64,000 bases of DNA from contig PUFA01000012.1 of the NCBI GenBank assembly GCA_003508835.1, positions 16,410,001 through 16,474,000 of the forward strand, given 5' to 3'. Below, piece after piece: positions 1 to 11,898 of the stretch. Numbering within the stretch: the first letter of the stretch is position 1; each line of letters opens with the position of its first letter. The position numbers and the translations under genes were made by a program. Under the pieces are notes generated by a model. That model was not told the DNA's origin, made no database searches, and saw only the letters and a list, made by a program, of their open reading frames with translations. The stretch is from Eonycteris spelaea. Its lineage: Eukaryota; Chordata; Mammalia; Chiroptera; Pteropodidae.

Positions 1-833
1 GGTTGCTGAATCATTTAATTGTAGGACTAATAAAAGATGTTCTCCCTGGGACCTAAAAGAAATAATGACATTAGACTATTATGTATTCTAAGAGGCCAAA
101 AAATAGTCTTTTTTACTTTAATAATTTTTGAAGATGTGAAATTTATTTACTTAGTGAATTTATTTACTTGTAAGATAATATAGGACTATCACCTGCCTGT
201 TTGGATTTCTAAACTATGTAACCGAATTCTGTTGAGAGGAAAGGAAAAGGGAGGAGAAATTCTACAGAAAATTTAGTGCTAACAATTATTTTTCCTTGGC
301 AGTTGGATGCTGTTAATTTCTACAAAGATAAAACAAATGTATATAACTATGTATAAAATGGTTAATTCAGCAGTTGAGACATTTGATAATGTAATAACAA
401 GAAGTTCAAAGTTAAATTTTCATTTTGTAATTGAGGCCATGTTTTTAAGCCCAATGCACAATATAAAATGAAGTTGTATAAGATATAAGCTCCCCATAAT
501 AAGTTTACATAAAAGTTCTGGAATCTAGAAATAGGATTTCCTTGATAGCCATGGATATTTTATGAGGCATCCATAGATCAAGGACAACTATAAATTTGTA
601 CCCTCATCACTTCAAAATTTGAGATAATTAGTCCTGTACTGGGCTTAGTAAGAGGTCACTTGACAGAGTATTACTCAACGCTAGTGTATTAAATGCTACT
701 TTATGATATTGCTGCTCTTTCTGTTCATTTAAAATAATTGCTTATTCTTTTAAAGACATTTCAGTTTTCTAGGTGCAAACTGATCAGTGGTTTTAAGTAA
801 TTTGTTTGAAGTTAGATACATCATTCGGGAGGT

Positions 834-1060
834 ATGATTGACTATATTTTGAATTGGGAAAAAATGAATGTTCTTTTAAGATATTTATTGAAACATTTTG
901 ATCAGGGAAATTACATGAAGGCTGCTGTCAGGAAGGGTGTTGTCAGCAGTGGGTTGGAGGCAGAGACCAGTTTGAAAGTTGTCCTAAGGACCAGGCAGCA
1001 AGTAATGAGTGCTGTAACTGGGGCGATGGTAGTAGAAATGAAGTAGAATTCAGTGTTGAT
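834..1060 (-). repeat. Probable L2 LINE fragment, antisense
   Basis: The purine-rich run with a grouping resembling 'gcagagaccagttt...' resembles the reverse complement of the L2 body, as in the clearer copies at 18780-20060. Strongly diverged. Confidence 0.4.
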
Positions 1061-1164
1061 GTCGCCGTGTCTCCTGTTTTTGTTGGTGACTCAGTGAATC
1101 AAGCATCAATAAACCAAAAAATCTGCTGAAATCTAATTAATAACTAATGAGTATGCATACCTTC

Positions 1165-1262
1165 TGAAGTAATAAGCCATTAGACTATAAGCTCCTTGAA
1201 GGCAAATTTTTGTGATCTCAGCACTTGACACAATGTATTGCTTATAGCAGTCATTCAACCTT
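1165..1262 (+). repeat. L2 LINE 3' end, sense
   Basis: The series 'gactataagctccttgaagg', then 'ctcagcacttgacaca', then 'cagtcattcaa' follows the L2 3' terminal consensus (gene-poor mammalian LINE2). Confidence 0.6.
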
Positions 1263-1295
1263 TTAAAGTGAAAAACAGCAAGTTAAACATAAATC

Positions 1296-1712
1296 TCCTG
1301 TTTGGTTTGCTAGGACTGCCGTAATAAAGTATCACAAACTGAGTGACTAAAACAACAGATATATGTTGTCTCAGTTTTGGAGGCCGGAAGTCTGAGATGA
1401 AAGTGTTGGCAGGGTTGCTCTTCCGCGGGCTGTGGAGGATGGATCTGTTTCAGGTCTCTCCCTTTGGCTTATAGCTGGCTGTCTTCTTTCTTTGTCCTCA
1501 CATCATCTTCCCTCTGTGTGCATTTAAAGTTACCCTTTCCATAAGAACACCAGTCATATTGCATTAAGGCCACATTGATTATGCCATTTTAACTTGACTT
1601 CCAAAATGAGTCACTACCTCCAAATAAAGGTTACACTTTGAAGTACTGGGGGTTAGGACTTAAACTTATGAATTTGGGGGGATCACGAGTCAATCTGTAA
1701 CACCTCTCTCTG
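1296..1712 (-). mobile_element. MLT1-type (ERVL-MaLR) solo LTR, antisense
   Basis: On the + strand it runs from 'gtttgctaggactgccgtaa' to 'gaatttggggggatcacgag', the reverse complement of an MLT1C-like LTR. Internal landmarks include 'ggaggccggaagtctgagat' and 'taagaacaccagtcatatt'. There are no internal retroviral genes, so it is a solo LTR fossil. Subfamily is from memory. Confidence 0.7.
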
Positions 1713-2215
1713 AAGTTGATATGGTTTACAGACCAATGACTAATGACACATGCACTTAAGCAATTGAATAATAAATATAGTTATTGTACAGTTACGTATA
1801 GTTTTTTTTGTACAGTTAATGTCAGTATAGGGACCCATAGCTGTGTCCCTTTGCAATTTATACCACGTGACATAATTTTCACTTCAGTTATTTTACTATT
1901 TTTCCATTTATATCTGTAATTTGACAGCTTATCATTGTACTGGTTTCCATCTAGTGGCAGAAATAGGAGATGGGATGTTAATTTGAAAAATACAACAGAA
2001 CTAATTCTTACCTCCTTTCCCCCTTTGTTTCACCTCGTTTAGAATAAATTATCATCTGCTCCTACCACTCAGACTTCTTAAGTTTTAAGGAAACAAGCAT
2101 TATTGTCTAAATATTATTGGTAATAAGATTATTTTTATAATGTTATAACATTTCGATAATGTTGTTAGCAGGTCAGTTTTAATGTAGAATTTTATGTACA
2201 ATTTTGATTTAAAAC

Positions 2216-2398
2216 AGATCTCAAACTGTGATCCCGGGATGAGTAGCTCAGCCTTATCTGGGGACCGTTAAAAGCAAATTCTTAGGCTCTTTTCCAGACC
2301 TATTGGTTAGAAATTGGGGTGGAGTCCAGGAATCCTTGTTTTGTAAAGACATGCAGGCGATTCCAGTGTACACCAACATTTGAGGACCACTGGACTGA
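2216..2398 (+). mobile_element. MER5-type hAT-Charlie non-autonomous DNA transposon
   Basis: It starts with a degraded terminal repeat (cagatctcaaactgtgatcc) and ends with its inverse (tttgaggaccactgg). The body between carries the MER5 landmark 'ggagtccaggaatccttgtt'. About 180 bp, the usual MER5A/B length. Confidence 0.75.
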
Positions 2399-2559
2399 AT
2401 ACAAGTATAATACCTAATTTTACTGTTTTCATAATTATAGAAGCTTAGAGTTATATTTTTTTCTAATATTCTTTTGGTTGTATTATTTGATACTGAGACT
2501 TCGATTAGGGATAACACCTAAAATTATTACATTATTTTTATGGAAAACCATTAATCTCT

Positions 2560-3060
2560 GTTGTTGGTTTATTGTGTCTCTCTCTAGAAATGTTATATGC
2601 ATATAAAACCAGATACAACCCCTCTCTATATGCATATATATTCTTCCCTCTTTTTTCCCACCTACAGATAGTAATCTAGGACATTGTTATTTTCACCTAT
2701 CATTATAAATTGGAAGTCTTTCTGTATCAGTACTTCTTTTTTATCTTTTCTTTCTTCCTTCTTTATTGCTATATGGTAATACCACTGTATGCATGTACAA
2801 TAATTTATTTAACACAAGTCCCAGTTGATGGACATTTAGGTTGGTTTCAACATTTTGCAATTAAAAAAATCTGTCATATATGCTTTCTGTGTGTGTATGA
2901 GTGTTTAAGTTACATCTATATAATTTCATATATGTGCACATGTATTCATAGTATAATTTCCTAAGAATGTATACATACTTCTATTTCCAAATCATTCTCC
3001 ATGGAGGTTATATGAATATACCCCCTGTAACAGATATACTATTGTTTCAAAGTTGTGGTT
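2560..3060 (-). repeat. Old L1 LINE 3' region, antisense
   Basis: The phrase 'ttgatggacatttaggttgg' and the surrounding T-rich text match the reverse complement of old L1 3' ends, also seen at 8680 and 9390. It has no coding capacity left. Confidence 0.6.
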
Positions 3061-3639
3061 TTTTGAAGATGCAGCAGTATTGCATAACAGCGTTATATTT
3101 TTGAAGACGACAGATTTATATTATGCCCTCCCCCAAAGGAACAAATATGAAACTCAAACTAGTGACTTTTAACACGACAGTATATAAAGACTACTTCAGT
3201 CCTTTACATTTAAGTTATAACATGTTTTAGGAACTTCTTGATGCATAAATTGAAGATAGGATTGAAGATTGTCCCCACTAATCTGAAGTAAATCTGCATT
3301 TAGTGATTCATTAAAAAGTAATTTTTACATATCTGGAGAAACATATCTTTGAAATAGTTGTGGTTTGCTGTCAGTGAGTACTTGGACAATCTTTGAATGT
3401 GGGGATTATTTGAGATACTGCATATGTAGTTGTTTAAAAAATTATGAAATTTTTTTGGTAACCGCCATAATGTTTTTAATTAAAACTCTTTTTAGGTTTT
3501 TCATTTACGCAATAATTTTTCATTGGTTTATATTGTGTTAATCATTTCAAAATATAAAATGAAGCAGTAGTGAGACATACAGCATTGGTTTTTTTTGTGT
3601 GTTTTTAAAAACATTCTATACTCCCCCCACCTTCCCACC

Positions 3640-4190
3640 CCCCTTTTTTTTTAACACTCTCTTAACTTAAAACTACTAAACAGATTTTTATTTTAATCTT
3701 TGGAACAAAAAATGTTCTCTTGGGCTGATACCAGTACTTTCTATGCCAAGTTACAGACCGGAATCTATTTTTATAGGCCAAGATACAAACCTCTGAAAAC
3801 CAGAGTTTATAATGGAAACATTGACAGGCCCTTAACTATCACAGCACACATGGCACTGCTAAAATCATAAGGTACAAGGCACAAGATTTCACATGCGGGG
3901 TGAACATTGAATTTTTCAGCAATTGTATTGTCAAATGCCTTTCAACTAGGATTTAATAAGCATCACGTGCAAATGGAGCTATGTTAGGGGCCATAAAAAC
4001 ACATTGTACAGGCATGATTCCTGCCTTCTGAATGCTGTACCCGAACACACAGACCCTGAGAAGTACTTGCTTAGACCTCTTGGGGATGGCTTTGTGAATG
4101 GATTTGGTTGGAGAGAAATATGTAAACCTCCTTAACTCTAGACTTAATTTGTGGTCCAATCTTGAAAATCCTCCATGTTTTTACATTTAG
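3640..4190 (-). pseudogene. Possible antisense processed retrocopy of an mRNA 3' UTR
   Basis: Read on the - strand, about 500 bp of non-repetitive, evenly composed sequence ends in an AATAAA-like signal about 45-50 nt before a run of nine A (T run at 3643-3651 on +). That is the expected layout of a processed mRNA end. I do not recognise the parent gene. No convincing target-site duplication was found, so it could be plain intron. Confidence 0.3.
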
Positions 4191-5410
4191 GTCACCTTGC
4201 TTGTGTTTTGGGTATTATTATAAAGCAGGTAAAACTAATCAATTACATTTTCATTTTAATATCGCTGAAGAAAGTTTAAATTTCAAGCTTTGATATTGAG
4301 TAATTAGGTGAATTGAAACTTGCCATTTTACTTCCTCTTTGAGAGATCCTATCTGGCTAAAAAAATAGAAATAGCCTTCTTCAAAGACCACATTTGATTA
4401 CTCAGCTTTATTTGATTAAAGAAAAATCATTAAAACAATCACCCTGGGTCCCTGAATTACTATGCTTCATTTTTGTTATATTTTAGTTTTAATGGGACTA
4501 GCCCTCCTACCATTAATTAATGATTGCCATCAGTTAACACTGAATGAATGACCCTACAGTGTATTAATTAAAGGGAAACATGTTAATGCCTATGTGGGAA
4601 AATAGTTAAAATGGTTTGAGATATATAATTAACATTTGAATGTTCATGAAGGGTTAGATTCTTTCACTTACAACACCAACACTTTCTACTCTCTTTCTGC
4701 CTTTTCTTTATCTTGTTAAATGCTGGAGAGAAGTAGAGGTGTTATGTCAGATATGCTATCTCAGAAGCATTGTGAAGTGTTAGAGAAAACCAGGATCTTG
4801 TGGGAAGATAATGAAGTGATAGTTTGTTGCTACAGATTTTGCAAGTACATACTGCCAGAAGGAATAGGTAAAAGGAAGATGTTAATTTGAATCTGAATCA
4901 GATTTTTCTGTTCTAGTTTAAATTTTCCTTATCCATTGACTTATATCCATATACATTCAATAAGATTGAGCTAGGAGACATGTTTGCCAACCCAGGAGTT
5001 ATCTTTTATTTACCAAACTGATTTTCCGTTAATGAAGAGACTATGGACAGTTTTTGAGTAGTTTAAGATTTTTGGATCTGTGATTAAATTTCTTCCCCTA
5101 ACAGGATAATGCTTTTGTATCCTGAAAGATGAAAATGTCTAAATGTAAGCTTTAATTCAGTGCAGTTGTTCTAATCTAGAAAGGGGGCCCTCATTTTCAT
5201 CTTTTGCTTTCTTGATCTATTTCTTTAGGGAGGAATATCTGCATACTGACTCTTCTATCTACTTCCCTTTGCTTTTGCTGTAGAAAACCTCACCACAAGG
5301 TTTCAGGAAATACAGTGTTGATCTTGGTTATATAGATAAAAGATAGAATCACTTCATATTTTAGAGGTCATTCTATAAGACATTTCACTATGAAGTAAAA
5401 TGAAGGTAGG

Positions 5411-5518
5411 GGTGTGTGCGTGTGCGTGTGTGTGTGCACGTGTGTGTGTGTTATAAATAAAATGTCTTGGAGAAGTAGAGAATTTTATAAATAAAACACA
5501 CACACACACACACACACA

Positions 5519-5575
<57 letters not shown>
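5411..5575. repeat. Compound microsatellite: (GT)n, 45-bp spacer, (AC)n(AG)n
   Basis: An interrupted GT tract (5411-5450) is followed by a short spacer, a pure AC tract (5496-5522) and a long AG tract (5523-5575). A 12-bp direct repeat, ttataaataaaa, borders the spacer on both sides (5451-5462, 5485-5496). Confidence 0.95.
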
Positions 5576-5577
<2 letters not shown>

Positions 5578-5639
5578 AGGTATATAGTCAGACCCTGAGT
5601 TCTAGGTTAATAGAACACAAGAGGAATGCTGGGAGATCT

Positions 5640-5765
5640 TATTAGGTTTCAGCAGTGATCCAGATGAGGGTAGCTTAGATTAGGAGCTCTAAGAGATATG
5701 GATAGAAATGTTCAGGATGTATAAGAATTAGAGGCTAAAAAACATATAGATGGATGACATGGACG
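5640..5765 (-). repeat. L2 LINE fragment, antisense
   Basis: The order 'cagcagtgatccagatgag', 'tagcttagattagg', 'gatagaaatgttcagga' follows the antisense L2 body. Confidence 0.5.
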
Positions 5766-6499
5766 GCTTTTTTTTTTTTTTTTTAATATTTTGAACTAGC
5801 TCGCTCTTGCTTGAAATTTAATGTATTTTCAAATATTTGTATTTCTAACCATTTTGTTTTCTTAAGGGCCCAAGTAACTACCTAGCTTTTGCAGAAAATA
5901 TTATAGTACTTACTTGCATCTTTTTTCTGGCTTCGGGTGCTTATTGATACATGTATTAAGAGAGGAGAGCATGAGCAAGTCTCCTTTCTTTTTCTTTCCC
6001 TATACATTTTCCCACATGTCTAGAAAAGAGGGTTGTAGGAATAGAACAAATGCTAGTAATTTTGTATAAGGGGTCTAAACAGAACCATACGTATGTAAAA
6101 AGATCACAGATTTAAAATTTTTAATGTACAAAATGAAATCAATTATATTTAGTATTGTATTTTATTGTCTTACATGGTTCTCTGATTTGATTGATTGATT
6201 GTAGGTGTTTCATTTCTTCAAAAATACTGGAGGCATCTTGAGGACTGTCATTGTACTAGATGCCCTTTGTGTGACTTAGTTTTCCTTCTTCTATTGTACT
6301 TTTTTTTTTTTTTTAATTGAGCCTGTTTAGGTTTCTGTGATGACTCCTTTTTACCCCATCTTGGTCTTTCTAATGTACCATAGTCTTGATAGTATTTCTA
6401 GGACTGATATTTATCTTAACTTTTAACCACTCTGAGGAAAGACACTTTTCTGAATAAGGTCCTGACTGGATGGGCCAAGTGTTCAGTGCTTTTCTTCCT

Positions 6500-7050
6500 T
6501 TGAGAAATGTAGTGTGATCTTTTCAAAGAGTAGATCATGTCTCATTCTCCTGGGCAGAAGCCCCCAGTGGCTTTCCATCCCACTCAAAGTATAAGCCAGG
6601 GTCCTTCATAGCCTTAAAGAACATAAGTAACCTGGCCTCTCTCCTATCTCCCCTCCTGTTTCTCTCCAAAACTCCCAGCTGTTTCCACTCTAGGGTCTCT
6701 GTATATGCTGTTCCCATAATACTCTGCCCCCAAGTTATGTGGCTTGTTCTTTCACTTTATTCAAATGTCACCACCTCAGAGAGGCCTTCCAAGATTATAC
6801 TTTCTCAAATCAGCTCGCAGATCCCAAACAAGCTCTCATCATGCCCATCATTCTCTGTTTCCTTATCCTCTTTACATTTTCTTTATGTCACTACTTGACA
6901 TGTGAACTATTTTTTTATCCTTGGTTTTGTGTTTGTTTTCCTTTAGAATATAAATTCCCTAAGGACAGAGACTTTGTCTTATTCCCCACTAACGATTATC
7001 TTCTAGACTGGCTTCTGGCACATGGGAGGATTCAACAGATATTAAGTTGA
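6500..7050 (+). repeat. L2 LINE, sense, 3' half to near the end
   Basis: Landmarks in order: 'ccccagtggctttccatccc', 'ctgtatatgctgttccc', 'cctcagagaggccttccaag', 'gaatataaattccctaagga'. This is the collinear L2 3' portion. The open frames across it (- strand 6535-6717, + strand 6739-7050) are chance frames inside the repeat. Confidence 0.85.
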
Positions 7051-7289
7051 GTGTGTATTACACTTGCACAGCCCCTGCTTTCTCCATTTTCTGCTTACTA
7101 CCCTCTTTCTTTCCTTAATTGACATATTAAGAAAACATTATGTGAAATCTAATTGTAATTGTTTAAGGTAGTAAACAAATCTACTGGGTTGCTCAAAGGA
7201 TCTATGTTTTTGAACTCTAAGTACCATCCTGTCCTTGGTCTTGTTCTGATAACTTGTGTAAATATATCCACCAGAGCAGTGACAGTGTG

Positions 7290-7530
7290 GTGGTGATGGG
7301 AATAACAACAACAGCTAACATTTACTGAGTGCTTACTATGCATCTCTCAGGTATTGTTCTAAGTATTTGAGGGTTATTTGTTTAATCTTTACAAAACCTG
7401 TGAAATGGATGTTTCTCATTTTACAATAAGAAAACTGAGGCACAGAGAGTTTATATCCTACTTCTCTAAGGTCAGATAGTTAATAATGACGTTTCCTCAG
7501 TTTGAATCTAGGACATGTGATTCTATCACT
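7290..7530 (-). repeat. MIR SINE, antisense
   Basis: It reads 'taacatttactgagtgctta', then 'gttctaagtatttg', then 'gaaaactgaggcacagagag' and 'aaggtcagatagttaa', a near-complete reverse-complement MIR. Confidence 0.85.
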
Positions 7531-7934
7531 AGTGTCAAGAAAAGTAGATTCTAGAAGTTTCCTTTTGTAGGAATAGTAAAGCACACTAATGGAAAGAAGC
7601 AATGCTAGTATAGTCTTACGGGGTGGGGTGAGGTGGTTCTCCTTTTAGCTGTTTTTCCCTTTTTATTCTCTTTAAGAAAAGAAACCCTCCGTTTTGCTTA
7701 TTTTTTTCCTCATTAGAAGTAGAAATATGGAATTGACTTTCACATGACCTAGCTTTTGTATTTATTCATTTTAAAGTTCAAAACTAAATGAAAAGAAATT
7801 AGGAAATATTTCAGAGGGAATAGAGCATTTGAGATGAACTATGAGAAGTGATTGGTTGGATCAGGTCTGATGGATATTCATTTATGCAACAATATTTACT
7901 GTCTATTATTTGCCAGACCATGGGAATAGAAGAA

Positions 7935-8180
7935 TTTTCTTTCTTTCTTTCTTTCTTTCTTTCGTTCGTTCGTTCGTTCGTTCGTTCGTCCGTCCTTCCT
8001 TCCTTCCTTCCTTCCTTCCTTCCTTCCTTCCTCTTCCTTCCTTCCTTCCTTCCTTCCTCTCTCTCTCTCTCTCCTCCTCCTCCTCCTCCTCCTCCTCCTC
8101 CTTCTTCTTCTTCTTTCTTCTTTCTTCTTTCTTTTTCTTCTTTCTTCTTCTCCTCCTCCTCCTCTCTCTTTCTTTTTTAG
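7935..8180. repeat. 245-bp compound pyrimidine microsatellite
   Basis: Successive blocks are (TTTC)n at about 7935-7963, (GTTC)n at 7963-7988, (TTCC)n at about 7994-8058, (CT)n at about 8056-8073, (CCT)n at 8073-8100, then mixed TTC/TTTC and a CCT-CT tail. Apart from the GTTC block, one strand is pure pyrimidine. Open frames in all phases here are artefacts of the repeat. Confidence 0.97.
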
Positions 8181-8479
8181 AAATATTACAGAGAGAGGAG
8201 TAGGTTTAGAACACGTTTCCTTCATCAAGGGTAGTTGCCCAAATAGATATTGAGAACATGTAGGTATATTTATACTTCAGTAGGCATTAAGGAACCATAG
8301 ACATTACCATATTTAATTACCAAAATGGATTTTTCTGAACAGTAGTAAGCTTTATAAAGTGATGTAATATAAAGCAGTACATTATGAGCCAAAAATAATT
8401 ATATTAATAGCTCTGCTTCCTAACTATATGAACTTGAACAATTCATTTTAATATTTTTATAATTAAATATTTGTTAAAG

Positions 8480-9010
8480 GACATAGCCTTATTTTTAATT
8501 TTTTAAAGCATACACGTGTTCAACTGAAGAGTCTCTTCACATGCATATCAAACATATATTTTACAAAATAATATGGTCACACTATATATATTCTGCTACT
8601 TACTGAATTCATTATCTTTTGTGTGTTTTCTACCTCAGTACATTTGCTATAACAAAACCAATTTCTTGTTGATGGATATTTAGGTTGTTTATAACTTTTG
8701 ACTATCCTAGTCAACCACTTTTCTGCATAGATTTGGCTAGAGGATATATCCATAGGACAAATTCCTAGCAGTAGAATTACTGAATCAAAGGTATACACAT
8801 TTGTAATTTTGATAGTTATTGCCAGGTTGCTTTTCAACAAATTCATACTTCTACAATCAAGTTCATCAGAATCAAAATATGTATTTCTCCACATCCTTAT
8901 CCTTACTAAGTATTAGCCATCATTTTTATTTTGCAAATTTGGTGAGAAATTGCATCTTAGTGTTTTAGTTGACATTTCTTTAAGTATGAGTGAGGTTGCA
9001 TATTATTTCA
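8480..9010 (-). repeat. Old L1 LINE 3' region, antisense
   Basis: Landmarks 'gttgatggatatttaggttg', 'tagcagtagaattactgaat' and 'catccttatccttactaagt' belong to the reverse complement of an old L1 3' end, distinct from the adjacent copy because the same landmarks repeat at 9390-9610. Confidence 0.7.
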
Positions 9011-9029
9011 TATTGCATACACACATATG

Positions 9030-10395
9030 TATACACACAACATTCCCTTTCTGTTTTTTCTTTTTAAATTACTAATTTGTACTTCTTTATCCCTTCACCT
9101 TTTTCACTCAGCCCCTCAACGTCCCCCTCCCCTCTGGCATTCACCAGTTTGTTCTCTGTGGATCTGTTTTCATTTAGTTTGTTTCTTTTGTTCCTTAGAT
9201 TCCACATATCAGTGAAATCATATGGTATTTATCTTTCTGTCTGACTTATTTTACTCAGCATAATACCCTCTAGATCCATTCTTGTTGTTGTAAATGATAA
9301 GATTTCATTTTTTAAAAAATAGCTGAGTAATATTCCATTGTAAATATGTACAATAACGTCTTTATCTAGTCATCTATTAATGGGCACTTAGGTTGCTTCC
9401 AAATCTTGTCTATTGTGAATAGTGCCGCTGTGAACATAGGGGTGCATAGATCTTACAAACTAGAGTTTTAGTTTTCTTTGTATAGATACCCAGAAGTGGA
9501 ATTGCTGAGTGAAAAGGTAGTTTTATTTTTAACTTTTTGAGAGTGGCTATACCAATTTGCAATCCCACCATCAGTGCCAGGGTTTCCTTTTCTACACATC
9601 CTTGCTAACATTTGCTGTTCTTTGATTTATTGATTATAGCCGTTCTGACAAGTGTGAGGTGATATCTCATTGTGGTTTTAATTTGGATTTCTCTGATGAT
9701 TAGTGACCTTGAGCATCCTTTTTTTTTTTGTCTATTGGCTATCTGTATTTCCTCTTTGGAGGAATATCTGCTCTTTCTGTTCAGGTCTTCTGCCCGTTTT
9801 TAAATTGGATTGTTTGTTTATTTTTTTGGTGCTGATTGTATGAGTTCTTTATAAATTTTGGATATTAACCACTTGTTAGATGTATCATTGCAAATATCTT
9901 CTCCCATTCAGTAGGTTGTCTTTTTATCTTGTTGATGGTTTCCTTTGCTGTGCGAAATTTTAGTTTGACTATTGTCTCCATTGTTATTTTTCTTTTGTTT
10001 CCTCGAGGAGATATATCAGGAAAAAATTACTAATGGCAATATCAGAGAGTTTACTGCCTATGTTCTAGAAGTTTTATGGATTTGGGTCTTACATAAAGTC
10101 TTTAATCCATTTTGAATTTATTCTTGTATTAGGAGGTGGTCCAGGTCCAGTTTTATTTTTTTGCATGTGTCTGTCCAGTATTCCCAACACCATTTATTGA
10201 ATAGGCTGTTTTTTACCCCATTGTATATTCCTGGCTCCTTTGTCACAGTATAAATGACCATGTAGATATAGATTTATCTCTTGACTCTCTATTTTGTTCC
10301 ATTGATATATGTTATTGTTTTTCTGCCAGTACAATGCTGTTTTAATTACTGTAGCCGTATAGTATACTGTGATATCAGGTAGTGCCCACATTCAA
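9030..10395 (-). repeat. 5'-truncated L1 LINE, antisense (ORF2 end plus 3' UTR)
   Basis: In + orientation it passes 'actcagcataataccctcta', 'agtaatattccattg', 'aacataggggtgcatagat', 'gtgatatctcattgtggttt', 'cccattcagtaggttgtctt' and 'tttaattactgtagc'. This is the standard reverse order from L1 3' UTR into the ORF2 C-terminus. The reading frame is broken throughout, so it is inactive. Confidence 0.9.
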
Positions 10396-10571
10396 ACAGA
10401 AGGGGAAAATTGTAGCATTCCCTTTTTCTGTGAACTACCTATTTCTCTCCTTTGTTCATTTATTTTCATTTATTTAACTCTTCAATTTTATTTGTCTCAT
10501 ATGCTTTTTAAAAAGGGGACTGATACCCTTCTTATCCATTAGGTGGTTGGGTCAAATGAGGTAGTATTTGT

Positions 10572-10810
10572 CAGTGCCTTTCAAACATTTTTTCATTATT
10601 ACTGCCCTAAAAAGCCTTTAAAAGTTTTTTCCTCCTAATTTTTCCCATTTCACATGAAGTTTTAATACCTTAGGTTTACACAGATATACTGTGTATCTGT
10701 TTATATATACTGAAGTCTGTTGGAGGGGCAGACACCCTTATAATATGTAAGATTCCTCACTTGCACCCCAATAACCATTTTTCTCCTCACAGACAGTTGC
10801 ACTCCGGTTG
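10572..10810 (-). mobile_element. hAT-like non-autonomous DNA transposon, diverged
   Basis: The start 'cagtgcctttcaaacatttt' resembles a hAT terminal repeat. The body ('catgaagttttaataccttag', 'tgtgtatctgtttatata') matches, in reverse, the insert at about 52150-52372. The two therefore appear to be copies of one family. Family name not certain. Confidence 0.5.
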
Positions 10811-10999
10811 AGAATGCATGGTATATGTGAAAGTTTCTGTAAACTTCAAAGTGCTGTTTAATTGTAAAGCTTTATTGTTCATAGTTTGCATTTCATGTGA
10901 TATTATATGTCTTTTGCAGCTGCCTTTTTCTCATTGCAGATTTCCCCTTTTCAAATATAGGCATTTACTATTTTGTTCATTTTGCTTCATTTGGAACAA

Positions 11000-11310
11000 T
11001 CTTTTTTGAGCTGACCTCTGATCAGCTTGTTCTGCCCATCTGTGCCTGTCAAAATGTTACTCTTCTTTCAAAGCCTGTCCTAGACATTCTCTTTTTCTGT
11101 AAAGTCTTTCTAGTCCCCCATAATTATCCCTTGACCTCGTGGAGTGAGAGCTGTTGTAATACAGCTCCTTTTCCGTGACATTCTGTCTTTCTTTACGTGG
11201 TCTGTATATTTCCCATATTCCACCTCCTGACAGATTGTAAGTCTCAAGACAGCGAGGATGTTGTCCTCCTTTCTTCCCAGGTGCTCCTTTCCCAGTGCCT
11301 TACATCGTGG
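11000..11310 (+). repeat. L2 LINE 3' portion, sense
   Basis: It carries 'cagattgtaagtctcaagac' and 'cccagtgccttacat' in the L2 3' order, preceded by 'cctgtcctagacattctc' type text. Confidence 0.65.
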
Positions 11311-11354
11311 GAAGCCTGAAGGATCTTACATGAATTTCTAAAGAAGTCTAAATT

Positions 11355-11535
11355 CATATCGCCACTTAGTGTGTGACCTGGAATTGAGAGCCTTGACCTG
11401 CTAGCCTCAATATCCACCTATATAAAATAGGGAAAATACTAATGATAAGGTTGCTGAGCACATTGAATGTGATAGTAATGTAAAGCACACTGCCTGGCCT
11501 TTAGTAAGCATTCAATAAAATATTAGTAATCATCA
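11355..11535 (+). repeat. MIR SINE, sense
   Basis: MIR landmarks in order: 'gtgtgacctggaattgag', 'tataaaatagggaaaatact', 'aaagcacactgcctggcctt', 'agtaagcattcaataaa'. Confidence 0.75.
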
Positions 11536-11639
11536 ACATACTACAAACATTTCTTAAGCACAGAGAAAGACATTGAATAAAATATCATAATCATTCTCTT
11601 TCTTATTCAGGATCATAATTTACTGTTCATTGTTCCATA

Positions 11640-11720
11640 TTCACAAAGGAAAGTTTTTTTTTTTTTTTCAAAATACATCCTGCAGTATAATTCACCATAT
11701 AGGGACCATTTAAAGTGTAC
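11640..11720 (-). repeat. Short L1 LINE fragment, antisense
   Basis: After a T run, 'cagtataattcaccatatag' followed by 'accatttaaagtgtac' matches a familiar reverse-complement L1 segment. Confidence 0.45.
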
Positions 11721-11819
11721 ATGAATGATGGTATAATGTACAGTGCACTTTTGATTTTTCAATGCTATATTAAAATTATGTATCCACTCATTTATTTTTT
11801 TAAATCCTTGAGTTAAAGA

Positions 11820-11898
11820 CAGCCTAGTTGAAAATTGGGCAAAAGATATGAACAGGCAGCTCGCAAAAAGGGGGACCTAAGTGGCCAATAAATAGATG
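11820..11898 (+). repeat. L1 ORF2 3' fragment, sense, left half of a split element
   Basis: The text 'aaaattgggcaaaagatatg' and 'agtggccaataaatag' is the L1 ORF2 3' region. It breaks off at the solo LTR and resumes at about 12414. Confidence 0.75.

Noticed and set aside
6739..7050. 103-codon frame resembling a small membrane protein
   Set aside because: It coincides with a sense L2 3' portion, so the hydrophobicity comes from T-rich repeat sequence.
7848..8228. Open frames of about 100 codons on both strands
   Set aside because: They are translations of a pyrimidine microsatellite (S/F/L or R/K/E runs). Open in nearly every phase and not genes.
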